Source of the DNA: Astrocystis sublimbata
Lineage: Eukaryota > Ascomycota > Sordariomycetes > Xylariales > Xylariaceae
NCBI GenBank assembly: GCA_022453515.1
Contig: JAJNNY010000042.1
Location: 248,001 to 312,000, forward strand
Length of the DNA: 64,000 nt
Direction: 5' to 3'
In this document: piece by piece, positions 23,115-35,090 of the stretch
Position numbering within the stretch: the first letter of the stretch is position 1
How the letters are laid out: each line of letters opens with the position of its first letter
The notes under the pieces: model-generated
What the model was told of the DNA's origin: nothing
Seen by the model: only the letters and a program-made list of their open reading frames with translations
Databases searched by the model: none
Made by a program: the position numbers and the translations under genes

Positions 23115-23300
23115 CACTGCAATTGCAATGCTAGTACGAGTAGATATGATCAACAACCAGCGCCGATCGGGTTAACAGGGCAAGGGGTCCGAGAGGGCCC
23201 AGGCCGCCTCTCTTTTGGCCTGTTTTGTGCGCTTGGTCTCGGGCTTAGGACCCGACGGAGGATTACGGGTTGCGAAAAGGCCCCGACCGGGCTCCGCGCT

Positions 23301-23328
23301 CTCAACTCCTCAACTCCTCAACTCCTCA
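23301..23328. repeat. CTCAACTC tandem repeat x3.5
   Basis: Three and a half perfect copies of an 8-bp unit in the gene-free interval. Confidence 0.9.
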
Positions 23329-26300
23329 TTTTACACACCACCTACGTCGTTTATTTCGTCTGTCATTCTGTCTGTCTCGCATGCGTCCGACGATCGACCT
23401 GTGACTTTTTTTTTTTGGTAAGTGTCGTAGGCTTACTAGGTTACTAGATAGCTACGTGGCTCGCGTATCGCAGGTCTACGGTGTTTCTGAAGCGGTGATG
23501 CATCGCTTCGGCCTGAGCGGGCGGACCGGAAGGCCTAGACGTCATATGTTACTCACCTACTTTACTTGCACTTGACTCTTCCAGTGGAAACAAACGAAAG
23601 GCACCGGTGACTTTGACTCCGTGTTACCTCATTCTACCCATCTGAGCCATCTCGTCTTTACTAGTAATCGGATAGCGCAAGTGGTAAACGACCTATGCTC
23701 GTCCGTCCCTCTTTTTCGATCGAGGACTGGGCCAGGAAGGGGAAGGCATCGGTACTACACGCCCGCCCATGCTGTACCTCGGTACCTTGATACTCTAACC
23801 CCACTGCATCATCACTTTGCATCATGTACGCATCCCTAGGGAGGTACTTCCTGCAGTAAATAGAGAGAGAGGGTACATGGCGCTAGAATCGTTCCCTGCA
23901 GAGAAGGTTTACTAGCCCTCAGGGGAGCGATGATGACTGTGCGAAGCGTCGTCGCCAAGCCCCTTAGTGTACAGCTCTGTGCGTGTTAGTAGTCAGTCTA
24001 CGTACGATGTCGCATTGGACCTGACCTGGCCCCTTGCTCGCGCTGGGATACGTGCGTAGCATTGGCCCTGCGATGCCTGCAATGGTCTTGGTAAACAGGA
24101 ACTAACGAACGGTTAGGCGCAAAAAGACACATACTCGTACATACAAATGGACGGAAACAGAGCGCCCGTCTGGCGATGGCGACAGACATCCCGCATTTGC
24201 TGGTGCCGTGCGGGCGTCGCTAGCAAGGACACTAGGAAACAGAGAATGCCTACCGCGGGAACGATAGTGCGATCGTGTGCATGTGCTGCTCGTCTGGAGG
24301 CGCGGATAAGGTTGTCTCTCTGTCTACTATCTGACCGTTCGGCCATCGCGGATAACGCACCATACCATATCCCGTATCCCTGATTGAGGGGGGGCAAAGG
24401 TCTCGCTTCATATGCCCCAGTTGACGAGAGAGTCGACATCAGTAGAAGGAGGACTTGTTTTCAAATTTCGAGGTTGAGGTGTCATTGGACGACATCGGTT
24501 ACACGCAATCCCAAGATATGCGGATAGGTGGTATTCTCGGTATTGTTATCTGGATGTGGTTGCCCAATGCGGCAGCTCTCTGGGACCCAAGCAATCAAGT
24601 TGCTGATTGCATTACGATGTGACTGCGACTGTGTCTCGTGTGAGAACGTTGGTTGGAGGGCTATCTACGAGGGCGCGTGTTTCGCAACTCAAACTGCCGA
24701 TCATCGACTACTACGTACAATAAGCTACTGCGCTTGTTGGCTGTTAGTCAACGACGAAAGGGAAAGGGGAAATGGACAACTTTGGGAGTGGAGGGGGGCT
24801 TGCGCCACAATAGTTCCATGTTTTTTCTGTGCATGTCTCAGCTATGACTTTTTTTTTCAGCTCAACGCTCTGGAGCTGATCAGTGGCGAGTGCTGTAATT
24901 GATGAGCGCATTATATTGGCCGACCAATGGCCAGCTAGACGACGTCTTCGTCGTGATAGGGAGAGACCAACAGGAGAGCTACTACTTGTTAAGCTTAAGC
25001 TTTAAAGTTCGATGCTACCCAATGCACTTGCATTAGTGCAACCGACCAACCTTCATCTGACCATGTCCCCATGTGTCGACCTGACATGGATGCAGCAGCA
25101 CACTGTCACTGTCGAGACTGTCTGTGCCCACGTTATTCTTCTGCCTACCACATTGTACAAGGTAAGAACAAGGTATGCTGTGCGAGCTGCAGTGTAGCCT
25201 CGCTTCTTCACGAGCCCTGCATCTCGTGGCTCCTTTGCATCTCGAACTACTCAGAAGTATTTGCATATTCGTGAAATCTAGGTGTGCAGACTGACTGTAT
25301 GCGTAGTACTCACGGCTTGCGGCTAAATCGTAGCGAAGGAGTCAACCATGGTGTCGTCTGCCTCGTCGTGCATGCAGCATACATAGACGACAGAGATCAG
25401 TAATGAATATCCATCACCCGACGCGACCTGCGATACCGTCCGTCTGCGTCCTGCACCCCTCTCCGATGTGGTGTGTCTGTTGTGGGACGACCCGTACGCA
25501 GCGCCACAGAACCAAGTTGTCACAATGTGAGGAACCGAAAGCAAGCCAAAACGCTCCATGTCGGCGTTTTCTCTCGTTTGCCAGTTGCCGCCCGGCAACG
25601 ATAAGACGACGTGGCCGGCATAGGGCAATATGCGAGCTGGTCCTGACTGGTTCGTCCTTGTCATCAATATCCTCCCTCAATGATGTTATCGCATCACCTG
25701 CCTCGATTGTGTAGCATTGAGATTTCGAGATTGTAGAAGCTTCCCTTTTCACCTGCTGCAAATGCCTGCCAATCTAATCTCGCGTTCCCATGAAGCTCTT
25801 TTCTGATACATACAGTACCGATCCCTGCTCGCTGGTGGGTACAGAGATGTCGAGAGCTCGGTAGTCGGCTTGGCCTGCCCGTTTTCTCAAGTGCGAGAGA
25901 AGTGCATTGAATTGGGCAATGATTGGCCTTTAACTCATCTCCAGAGTATATTAGCTAAACTATATCAACTCATCATCTCCTATTGCCGTTAATATGATCG
26001 TGTTTATTATTAGCATACACTAGTTCATATCGCCAGAGTGTTGAAGTGTCAGCAAGTCGATCGCCCAGGCGCGGAATAACCCTTGTGTTGATCGCAACTC
26101 GCTGCGCCGTGGCTTCCGCCCGTTACTGGCTGGTGTCAGTACTTTATTTGCACGCACTGCCAGTGAGTGATCTGGTTGTCTTTTCGACGGATGATGAGCT
26201 ATCTAGGATCTCGACATGGGGTACTACAGTATATCGGATTTGTGGGCTGAGAGACGGGATATCTAGGTAAGTAACAAGTAACACCGACATCTATCAGCCG

Positions 26301-28876
26301 TAATATGCCGAGATGGCAAGCGATCCTGGATGCCTGGTAGCACGATGCTATGCCGCAACGGTCGAGCACGTCGTGCTACTATGGACTCGTGAAGGTGTGT
26401 AGTAAACCGTTCAGACGACAAGCAGGAAAACTACCTAAGATGTGGTATCGCGGCTCGCGTGCAAGCATGTCAAGACTCCACGCGAGGCACGAGAACAAGG
26501 GTGATATGCCATACGACGACTGCATATGCCAGAAGGGATCTCTTGGGTCCAGATTGGGATGGCTATATCCGTACTCGCATGGGGGAACCACATCGACAAC
26601 ACGTGTGAGATGCGTGAGGTTCTTTTTTCTGATACAGCGCCGCCGGGCCCGAAGACGCGGTCCCATCCTCCCGATGCCATCCCGCCCCGCCGCCGTAAGT
26701 AGCTGGTGCAAGAGGTACAAGCTTCATAGCATACTAATCTGTCCGAACTCTGCGTCGAACTTGGGAGAATCCACACAGCTCCATAGGTATAGTAAACGGC
26801 ATGGGGCATCATGCAGCCGTCGTGAAGAGCATCTGGTGGGTAGCATATCGGGAGATGCTAAGTATCCATAACCGGTAGCTGCGCCCTTTGGGGCATCGGA
26901 AACAGCGCCAAAGAGGAAGTGGTTGTACGCTGAACAAGGGCTCGAGCAGGGGCCTGAACAGGGGCCTCTCTTGATCGATACAACATACGGCGGTATTATC
27001 AGATATGGCTGACTCCAGGACGAAGCGCTCTTCTTGTCTCATTAGGGAAGCATGCGGAATATTTGAATTTTGCCGAATTATATCGGATTGCTCACATTGC
27101 GTCGATCGAGGCAGACGAACTGGCAGCGCGGAATATACAGAATAGTTACAGTAAGGGCTACCGCAGAGTGACGATATGGTGTAAGTGTTCGCTGCTTCTG
27201 ATCAGAAATAGAAACGAAATCTAAGGTATTAGCTACCCTGCTCCCAGCGACAGTGCGATATATCCAACGCACACACTGTAGTCATAAATCTGGGGGGCTA
27301 GCAGGCACCAGGCTGCGCCAATACATCCCTGCACACATGTTCTATTCTCGTACGCCTCGTACCGGTACTTTTCACTGCTGGCAGATCCCCACGTATGGGG
27401 CGACGGCAACTGGTCCCCTCTACTTGCGAGTACCAGCGGTCTACCATCCTTCGTTGCGGCCATCGGTTTAAGCTTAATAATGACATAACAAGCAAGCGGC
27501 AGTGCCGAGCGCCCCCTTTCGCACTACCCCGTATCTCGACTGGGCCCGGCGTTGGGCCACTGCCGAACGATGGGAATCAATCACTAACTAACATCGGCAG
27601 CAGGAAAGAATAGCTCGACGGGATTCACGATGCACTCGCAATTAATGAGAATGGCTGCACGGTACTTCGCAGAGTCGCAGACTGCTTGCTTATTCGACAC
27701 GGAGAAAAGTGGACGAGAGCGTGGCATAAAAAACTAATAACAGCATCGCTCAGGGCTTGGCGGCACAATAAGCCTCGTGGGCGGCGCTGCATTATCTGTC
27801 AGCGACGTCGTCGCATTCCAAATCATCAAACGAACCCACCGTAAAAATTGCCCACCCCCCTCGCCCACCCTCGCCCACCACAACCTTGAACCCGCCCGCC
27901 CAGTCAGCTCGCCTCCGCGACCACTAAACTGGCCCGGACTGACTCTACGTACTGTTCCTACTGCTTCGAGTAATTGATCTCCTGGTTGATCAACCGGTCC
28001 CCTGTCCAACCTTCTAACGGTCTTGGTCTAACTCGCATAGGGCACTGACGGACGGCACTGCTCAGCACTGCGCTCGCCCTGTCATTGGACTGCCTGACGA
28101 GCCTGGAGTGTGCAGCAGGGATGTTTTGCCTCAGACCCATCACCATGTGGCCCGAGTGGCCCTTGCTGCTGCCTTCTGCGGGTGAGGATGAGCGAGACCA
28201 GTGCCAGAGATGCAGTGCAGTGCACATCCCCAACCAGATTAGGTAGCTGTCGAAGGGCCTCTCGGGCCTGTCACTCAGAGCATCCTAGATTCCACTATGG
28301 AGACCAAACACAAACAGTATGAGCGTCGAGCGTCTGTGTGTACTCGTACGTACAAGTACGTACCTCTGCTCTGGTCCTGGTCTGGCAGCACCCTCGGCAA
28401 ACCCTACTAAGCTGGCCCACCAACCTAGTCGTCCAAACGCGACCTGCATGTATACCACGGTCCAGGATGAGGGAGCGAGTGGGGGATACCCATCCTGACA
28501 TCCTCTCTATCCGGACTTCGCGCTCAGAGCCGCCGATGGGGCTGGCTCGACGGGGTGTGCCGTTGTTGTATATATTCTTCGAGTCCCTGTGCCCCCTTGA
28601 ACTCAGGATTTCGATACCAGTAGTCGTGGTGTTTCTTTTACTTCACTAACTTTCTTTTCCTTTCACAAGGCCTATTTCTATATTCTTCTTCTCTTATAGG
28701 AGCTTATTATCTATACCTGATATATATTCCTTCGTATCAACCGTGATTGCGATCTCGACCCGGAAGTCTCAAGCAACGTCGAGGCCCACACATTACTTTC
28801 GAACCCCAGGGGTTGGGCGAACCGGATAGAACACAAGAAGTTATTAGGAGCGAGGAAGAAAGAATAATCAGAGAAA

Positions 28877-31800
28877 ATGAGTTACGCACGCCCCATCGCA
28901 GGCAACCGCCTGATTCCCAATGTCGTCGACGAGGCCGCCCGCGACACCCCGGATCGCGTCGTCTACACCATCCCACACTTGACCGACAACGGAGACAGCT
29001 TCGAGGACATCACAGCTCTACGATTCGCCAATGCCGTCAACAGGGCATGCCGCTGGATTGAGGGCGTCCTTGGAAAGGGCAAGAACTTTGAGGCTATCGG
29101 TTACATTGGACCTCGTATGTCGATCCCTAAGTCCCAGATGGTCACTTGATATCATTCTAATTACTGGCATTTTAGACAACCTGACCTACCCTATTATGGT
29201 ATTGGCCTGCATCAAGACTGGTTACAAGGCTCTCCTTGTATCGCCGAGAAACAGTTTGGAGGGTAGCTTGGCTGTTGTTGACCGCACAGAATGCCGAATC
29301 TGGGCCAAGTCGACCGAGAACAACGACTTGGTTTCGCAGATCCTCGAGAAGCGACCCATGGAAGTGCTACAGACCCCCACACTCGAAGAACTGTTAGATC
29401 CCCGCCCTGTCGCCAAATACCCATACACCAAGACCTGGGAGCAGGCCAACCTGGACCCTCTTGCCGTTCTTCACACATCCGGTTCCACCGGTCTTCCCAA
29501 GCCCATTGTTATGCGCCTGGGTACCATTGCATCTGGTGATGCCATCCGAGAAATTGCCCTTGAGGAGGGCGAGGAAGTCACACCATCGTGGGCCCCCTCA
29601 GATCTTGTTTTCAACCCCTTTCCTTGGTTCCACGCTGCCAGTCTTATGGTTAAGCTTGGTCTCAACTTCTGGCTCGGCTCAACCGTCGTCACGGAGCCCA
29701 CCAACGGAGTCATCAGCGCCGATACCATCGACCGTATCATTTCCAACCTTCCCGTGAAGGCTTTCTTCATTCCCCCTTCGATTGTCGAGGAACTGGCCAA
29801 GACACCAGTAACACTACACAAGCTGGCTGCTTGCAAGTACATCATCACCGGAGGAGGTTCGCTCTCGTCGCAGCTCGGAGACATTGTCAACAACATTGTT
29901 CCCGTCCGCAATGTCTACGGTTCCACCGAAGGCGGTATCTGGGCCATGGTTTCCCCTCAAAAGGGCAAGGACTGGAGGACATTCAAGTTCCCTCCTGAGC
30001 TGGGAACCGAGCTCCGTGAGGTTACCCCCGGCCTGTTCGAGCTGTTCTTCGTCAAGAAGCTCCAGTACAAGCGCTGGCAGGGTCTTTTCTACACCTTCCC
30101 CGAGGACACTGAATATTCTACTAAGGATTTGTTCGCTCCTCACCCCACCGAGCCCGGCCGATGGCTCTGTGTCGGCCGTGCTGACGACGTCGTTGTCCTC
30201 TCCAACGGTGAGAAGGTTCAGCCCGTCGACATCGAGGCCTGCATTTCTTCGCACCCCGAAGTTCAGTCCGCTCTTGTCGTTGGAAACCGGAGGTTCCACG
30301 CCGCCGTCCTTCTGGAGCTCCGCAACGCTCCCCCACCTACTCAGGAGGGTCTGGAGTCGCTGCTTGACAAGATCTACGCCGAGGTCGTCGAGAAGGCTAA
30401 CGCCGCTTCTCCCACCCACGCTCGTATCTTCCGATCCAACATGATGCTTACAGTTCCTGGCAAGCCTTTCCTGCGCACTGACAAGGGCACCGTGAAGCGC
30501 CCTGGCATGCTCCGGTCATACGAGAAGGAGATCGACGAGTTCTACGAGAAGCTCGAGGCCGAGGAAGCCAAGGCCTTGTCTGGTGACATGGACTGCAGCT
30601 CCTCTCAGGCCATTGCCAACAGCCTCCGCAACATCATCGATGTCTTGCTGAAGAAGGAGCTGAACGATGACGACAACCTGTTCGCTGCTGGTTTCGACTC
30701 GCTCCTCGTGTTCCAGATCTTGGGTACGCTACGCACTGCTGCTGAGCGTGTCAAGGCTGATGTGACCCTTGGTCCTACTCTGATCTACGGGAACCCTACT
30801 CTCGAGAAGCTTTCCCAGGCTTTCTACTCTGTTCTTCACTCTGATGCCAGCGCCGAGGATCTTTCCAGCACTACCTTCAAGCTCGCCGAGGACATGATCT
30901 CCAAGTACACCCGTGACCTGCCCATTGACGGTGACACTGTCATCGTCACTGGTACCACTGGTTCTCTGGGTACCTACGTGCTTGACACCCTTGTCAAGAA
31001 CCCCGCTGTGAAGCGTGTCTACTGCTTCAACCGATCCGACGCAGAGGAGCGACAACGCTCTCTTTTCAAGACCAAGGGTCTTACTGAGGTCTGGCCCGCC
31101 AAGAAGGTTCAGTTCCTCACTGCCGACCTCTCCAAGCCTGACTTCGGCCTTGGCCAGGGCAAGTACGACGTCCTTCTCAAGGGTGTCACCAAGATCATCC
31201 ACAACCAGTGGCCTGTCAACTTCAACCTCGATCTCTCCTCTTTTGAGCCTCACATTCGGGGTGTCCGCCACCTTGTCGACTTCGCCAAGAAGAGCCGCAA
31301 TGGCTCTTCCGTCTTCTTCATCTCATCCGTGGGCAGTATCACTAAGTGGGCCGATGACCAGCCGGTGCCCGAGAAGCCTATCCACGATCTGTCCGTCGCC
31401 GGTACCCAGGGCTACAGTCTGTCCAAGCTGATGGCCGAGATGGTCCTCGAGCAGGCCGTCAAGGTCTCTGGTGTTGATGCCTCCATCTGCCGTGTAGGTC
31501 AAATCGCCGGCCCCGTCAAAACTGGCGACAAGGGTGAATGGAACAAGCAGGAATGGTTCCCGACCATTGTGGAGTCATCCAAGTACATGAAGATGCTGCC
31601 CGCCAATCTCGGCACGCTCGACCGCATCGAGTGGGTGCCCGTCGATCTGCTCGCAGAAATCGTCACTGAGCTTGCCGGCATCGGTGGCAAGAAGGCCGAC
31701 TTCGAGGAGGATGATGACGAGCTCAAGGTTTACCACGCCGTCAACCCCAAGCTCGGCTACTGGCAAGTCATTGCCCCTACCATCCTGAAGAAGATGCCTC

Positions 31801-32054
31801 CTGGCACGCGATCCGTCCCCTGGGCCGAGTGGGTGCAGACTCTCAGGAACAACCAGCGCACTGCCACGGCCAAGGAGCTGCCCGGCCTCAAGCTGCTCGA
31901 CTTCTACGAGTCGCTAGTCATGCCCGAGGACGTCAAGATCACCCCCTTCAACCTGGAGACGGGTGTCTCGGCCCGCAAGAGTGAGACTCTGCGGAGGTTA
32001 CCACCCGTCACGACCGACTGGGTGGACCTGTGGCTCAAGCAGTGGAACTTTTAG
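28877..32054 (+). CDS. NRPS-like A-T-R carboxylic acid reductase
   Basis: Single-module adenylation-thiolation-reductase enzyme. By family it activates a carboxylic acid with ATP, loads it on phosphopantetheine, and releases it reductively with NADPH as an aldehyde or alcohol. Two exons, 28877-29114 and 29176-32054, give 3117 nt or 1038 aa. The adenylation domain covers about 20-530, with the P-loop-like TSGSTGLPKP at about 180 and YGSTEGG downstream. The carrier site GFDSL lies at about 585-589 (Ser is the phosphopantetheine site). The reductase Rossmann motif VTGTTGSLGTYVL is at about 669, and the catalytic YxxxK (GYSLSKLMAE) is near 825. There is no condensation domain and only one module. 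Length and order fit the family exactly. No recognisable tailoring gene lies within several kb, so it appears to be a solo enzyme or the edge of a diffuse locus. The substrate cannot be read from sequence by eye. Confidence 0.93.
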
Positions 32055-33103
32055 AGAAAGCCCGCAGCCAATCGCGACAACAACCCTTGTTCTTTAATAC
32101 CTTTATGAAAACCCGCTTAATCCCGCCGCTACATCCCGGACAATAGACAGACAGAAAAGACAGGCGACCCCCTTTTGTTTATGAGATACCCCCCGCCATA
32201 TATTTGTTGATATTGACGGTGACGGTCACGATTTGAAGACGCGAAAAAAATTCCTTACCACTATTTACTACCTACTACTATCGGAAGGATGAAGCGTCAT
32301 ACGACCCTTATATATATTCGCAGAGAAGGAAGAAGAAACTCTGCCTACCGCCCCCCTCCTTCCTCATCGGAGGGGGTTCACACATACCAACCTAGCTACC
32401 TACATATCACAAGCAGAGCTTTTTGTTTCCTTTTTTATCCACATGTCCGATATTCTACCTTCTCTGTACGATTCATTATGTATATATTTATTGGAACGTT
32501 GTGTGTTCGAGTACATAGAGGCGTTTCATTGAGTTGCTACTGGCTCGCATTGTTTGTAAAGCTTATTTTTGAATATAAATCCTTCACAATAATCCGTTGT
32601 TCCTTGCTTCTTGAACATGTGCATGTTGTCTTCATATTTGACAAGACGAGAATGAAGGTTATGGACACATCTATTATCTTGCTAATCCACGGCCTTCTAG
32701 TCTTCCGTCATTGCTGCATGCTATGAATGTGTTGCTTTGAGGTGTCCGATAGGCTTTGGGTTATGTACAAAGGTGACAGCTGCGGATATTGTGTTCTTGT
32801 CAACTACTACATGCATCCGCCACGAGCTGAGGTGTCACGAATTGTGTAGCTTATGAATCCTATCGTATTGATCATGAGTATAAGTAACATTACAGACATC
32901 AACGTCGCTCGGCTTCTTGGTCTCTCGAATGAGGCTTATCCAGATCTCATTCAATTCAACCAAGGGCTACTGTCACAAGGTTTGTTCTCATATCTTCATG
33001 CTGTTGATGTCTTGAATATTCCGAGAGATGGAAATATCCATAAGCTAAAGCAGCTAGGTAGCTATTCGCTAACGCAACAACACTACCTACTACCTACTAC
33101 CTA
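32055..33103. other. Convergent intergenic region
   Basis: About 1 kb between the 3' ends of the NRPS-like gene and cystathionine gamma-synthase. It is AT-rich with a 145-codon frame at 32289-32726 that has no recognisable features. A CTACCTA-type tandem repeat ends it (33084-33107) and contains the stop codon of the minus-strand gene. Confidence 0.5.
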
Positions 33104-33107
33104 CTAA
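33084..33107. repeat. CTACCTA-type tandem repeat over a stop codon
   Basis: Three to four copies of a 7-bp unit. On the minus strand it reads TAGTAGGTAG, giving tandem stops at the end of the cystathionine gamma-synthase gene. Confidence 0.85.
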
Positions 33108-35004
33108 ACCGCCTCGGCCGCCTTCAGCGCCCTCGCAAAGATCTCTCCCAGGTCATCCTCCAACCCAACACTGATCCTTAGCAGATTCGGATCAACGCCG
33201 AAACTCGCCGCCCAGTCGAGCTCCTGGTAGTGCGCGAGAATGACATAGGGCGAGGTGAGGGTGAAGTTGGTCCCCAGGCTGGGGCCCTTCGCCGTCTCCA
33301 GCGCGTCGTAGAAAGCGATAGAAAGCGCCTTGCTCTTCAGCGTGCACGACAGCAGGCCGCCGTAGCCGCCCTTGGGCAGCCGGCAGGCCTCGTAGTTGGC
33401 GCGCGAGGCGTTGCACTTGGGGTAGAAGACCTTGTCGACCAGCGGGTGCGCCTGCAGCGCGTCGCTGATGGTCTCGGCGTTCACGTTGACGCGGTCGATG
33501 CGCGTCACGAAATCCCGGCTGTTGCGCTCCATGAACATGACGTCCTCGCACCAGTAGTTGTCCTCGAAGACGGCGGCCATGGATGTCTTGAGGGAGGTGT
33601 AGAATTTCCCCGACGGGTTGAGGATGATGCTGCCGCCCATCACGTTGCAGTCGCCCGAGAATATCTTCGTCAAGGAGGAGACGACGATGTCGGCGAGGGG
33701 GAGGACATTGACGTTTACGAAGTTCCCGATCGTCTCGTCGACGACGACGGCGAAGTCGTACGTATCGGCTAGCGTCCGTATGCGCTTGAGGTCCGGACAT
33801 GTCAGGAGGGGGTTTCCGGGAAATTCGCAGAACAGCGCGAGGACTCTCTCGCCGCCCTTCAGGCGGGCTTCCAGATCATCCAGGTCGGCGGATGACCCGT
33901 GGCCGTAGAACACGGCCCCCGGCCCAAACTTCTGCAAGATCTTCAGCGTGTCGACATAGGGAAACCCAAAGTTTACGCTCTTCTGCGGTGGTCGCGCTTG
34001 CAGCAGGGCCTGATGCGACGTGAAGATGGCGTTCATGCCGCACGGCGTCAGGTAGATGTCGTGCTCCTGCAGGTCCGACACGCCGCGCGCGTTGGACTCC
34101 ATCGGTGGCGCCGCGGCGGCGTGGCTCAGCTCGTGGAGATCCGTTGAGATGACGCCCGCGATGCGCCGGCGGATGGCGGACTTTGCGTTTTCGACGAGCG
34201 ACACGTCGAGGTTGCGCCCGTACCGCTCCTCCAGGAAGCGCGAGCTCTCGATGCTGTCGGCTAGCTCTTCTGGGGGCGGGCTCGGCGGGTTCGCCGGTTT
34301 TCCGTTTGTCGTGTTGTTCGGGCTTTCGGTGTCGTCGATCGATGACCGTTTCTGGTACCGCTTGGGCCCGCGGCGCAGTTTCTGCTGCTGCGGGCTCCGC
34401 GGGGACGGCGAGCGGTCGTTCAGGATCAGCAGGCCGTCGCGGAACAAGTTGAGGCAGAACTCGGCGCGCCGGCTGGAAACGCCATCGCCGGAGTGTTGCC
34501 AGTACTGCTTCGCGACGGGGAAGAGGGCCTCGGGGAAGACGACGGCGGAGATGGACGGGGAGATGGACCGCAGCGGCTCGGAGAAGTCCCTCGTGGGGTC
34601 GAGGTGCAGGCTCAGGATGGACACGTCGACGACGGGCTCGGGCTGCTCGGCCTTGTCCTGGATGAAGTCGGCGCAGCGCTGGGCGGCGCGGCGCGTGGGA
34701 AAAAGCATGGCCGACTGCCCTGGTCGCCCGTGCTTGGCCAGGATGTCGGCGCTCAGGGCCTGGATTGTCTTGTGGATGAAGAAGCGCGGGTAGCCCGTCA
34801 TCATGGAGCCCACCACCCATTGCTCGCCCTCCTCATATCCGACGTTGGCTTTCCATGTTGGAAGCGAGACACTGACGGCCTTTGAACAAACAAAAATGAG
34901 AATGTCAATGTGGGTTGATATGACGATGGAGTGACCGGTCGAATGTGGGAACTCACGTGGGCTGTGTTAGAAGGGATCGAGTCTCCCAGGTCAATGAGCG
35001 TCAT
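33104..35004 (-). CDS. Cystathionine gamma-synthase (PLP enzyme)
   Basis: PLP-dependent enzyme of transsulfuration that makes cystathionine from an activated homoserine and cysteine, on the route to methionine. Two minus-strand exons, 34957-35004 and 33104-34879, give 1824 nt or 607 aa. The N-terminus MTLIDLGDSIPSNTAHAVSVSLPTW is the long fungal-type lead-in. The PLP-binding region has VVDETIGNF (Asp for the pyridine nitrogen) and SSLTKIFSG (Schiff-base Lys), followed by GDCNVMGGSIILNP. The C-terminal part ISVGLEDDLGEIFARAL is the classic family end. The protein is longer than bacterial MetB because of an N-terminal extension and a basic Ser/Pro insert near 150-185 (RSPSPRSPQQQKLRRGPKRY). Both are common in fungal members. 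Confidence 0.92.
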
Positions 35005-35048
35005 TCTTTGGCGCTGGTGGAATGGTGAAGTATATGGTACGTATTTAT

Positions 35049-35090
35049 ATTGATATTGATATTGATATTGATATTGATATTGATATTGAT
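35049..35090. repeat. (ATTGAT)7 hexanucleotide repeat
   Basis: Seven perfect units, 45-86 nt upstream of the cystathionine gamma-synthase start codon on the opposite strand. It probably lies in the 5' leader or core promoter. Confidence 0.95.

Larger units (their letters stand above)
20396..28876. other. 8.5-kb region without a supported gene
   Basis: The longest gene-free interval in the window. Many short frames exist on both strands (the longest are about 125-173 codons near 26.4-26.8 kb). They overlap on opposite strands and show no domain, signal peptide or splice-linked continuation that I can recognise. Composition is close to 50% GC and not uniformly AT-rich, so strong RIP decay is not obvious. 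It contains small tandem repeats at 23094-23114 and 23301-23328, a TGCATGCATGCA run near 21510, and a GTACGTAC inverted pair at 28345-28362. The final 300 bases should include the promoter of the NRPS-like gene. Confidence 0.6.

Noticed and set aside
26350..26871. 173-codon frame on the plus strand in the gene-free interval, with overlapping minus-strand frames
   Set aside because: No domain, signal peptide, membrane segment or biased codon use. Frames of similar length on the opposite strand suggest chance.
24900..28800. Possible degenerate transposon in the gene-free interval
   Set aside because: No long terminal repeats, inverted ends, or transposase/reverse-transcriptase motifs could be recognised, and GC is not depressed as in strong RIP.
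32289..32726. 145-codon frame downstream of the NRPS-like gene
   Set aside because: Falls in AT-rich 3' flanking DNA, composition unlike neighbouring genes, no recognisable feature.
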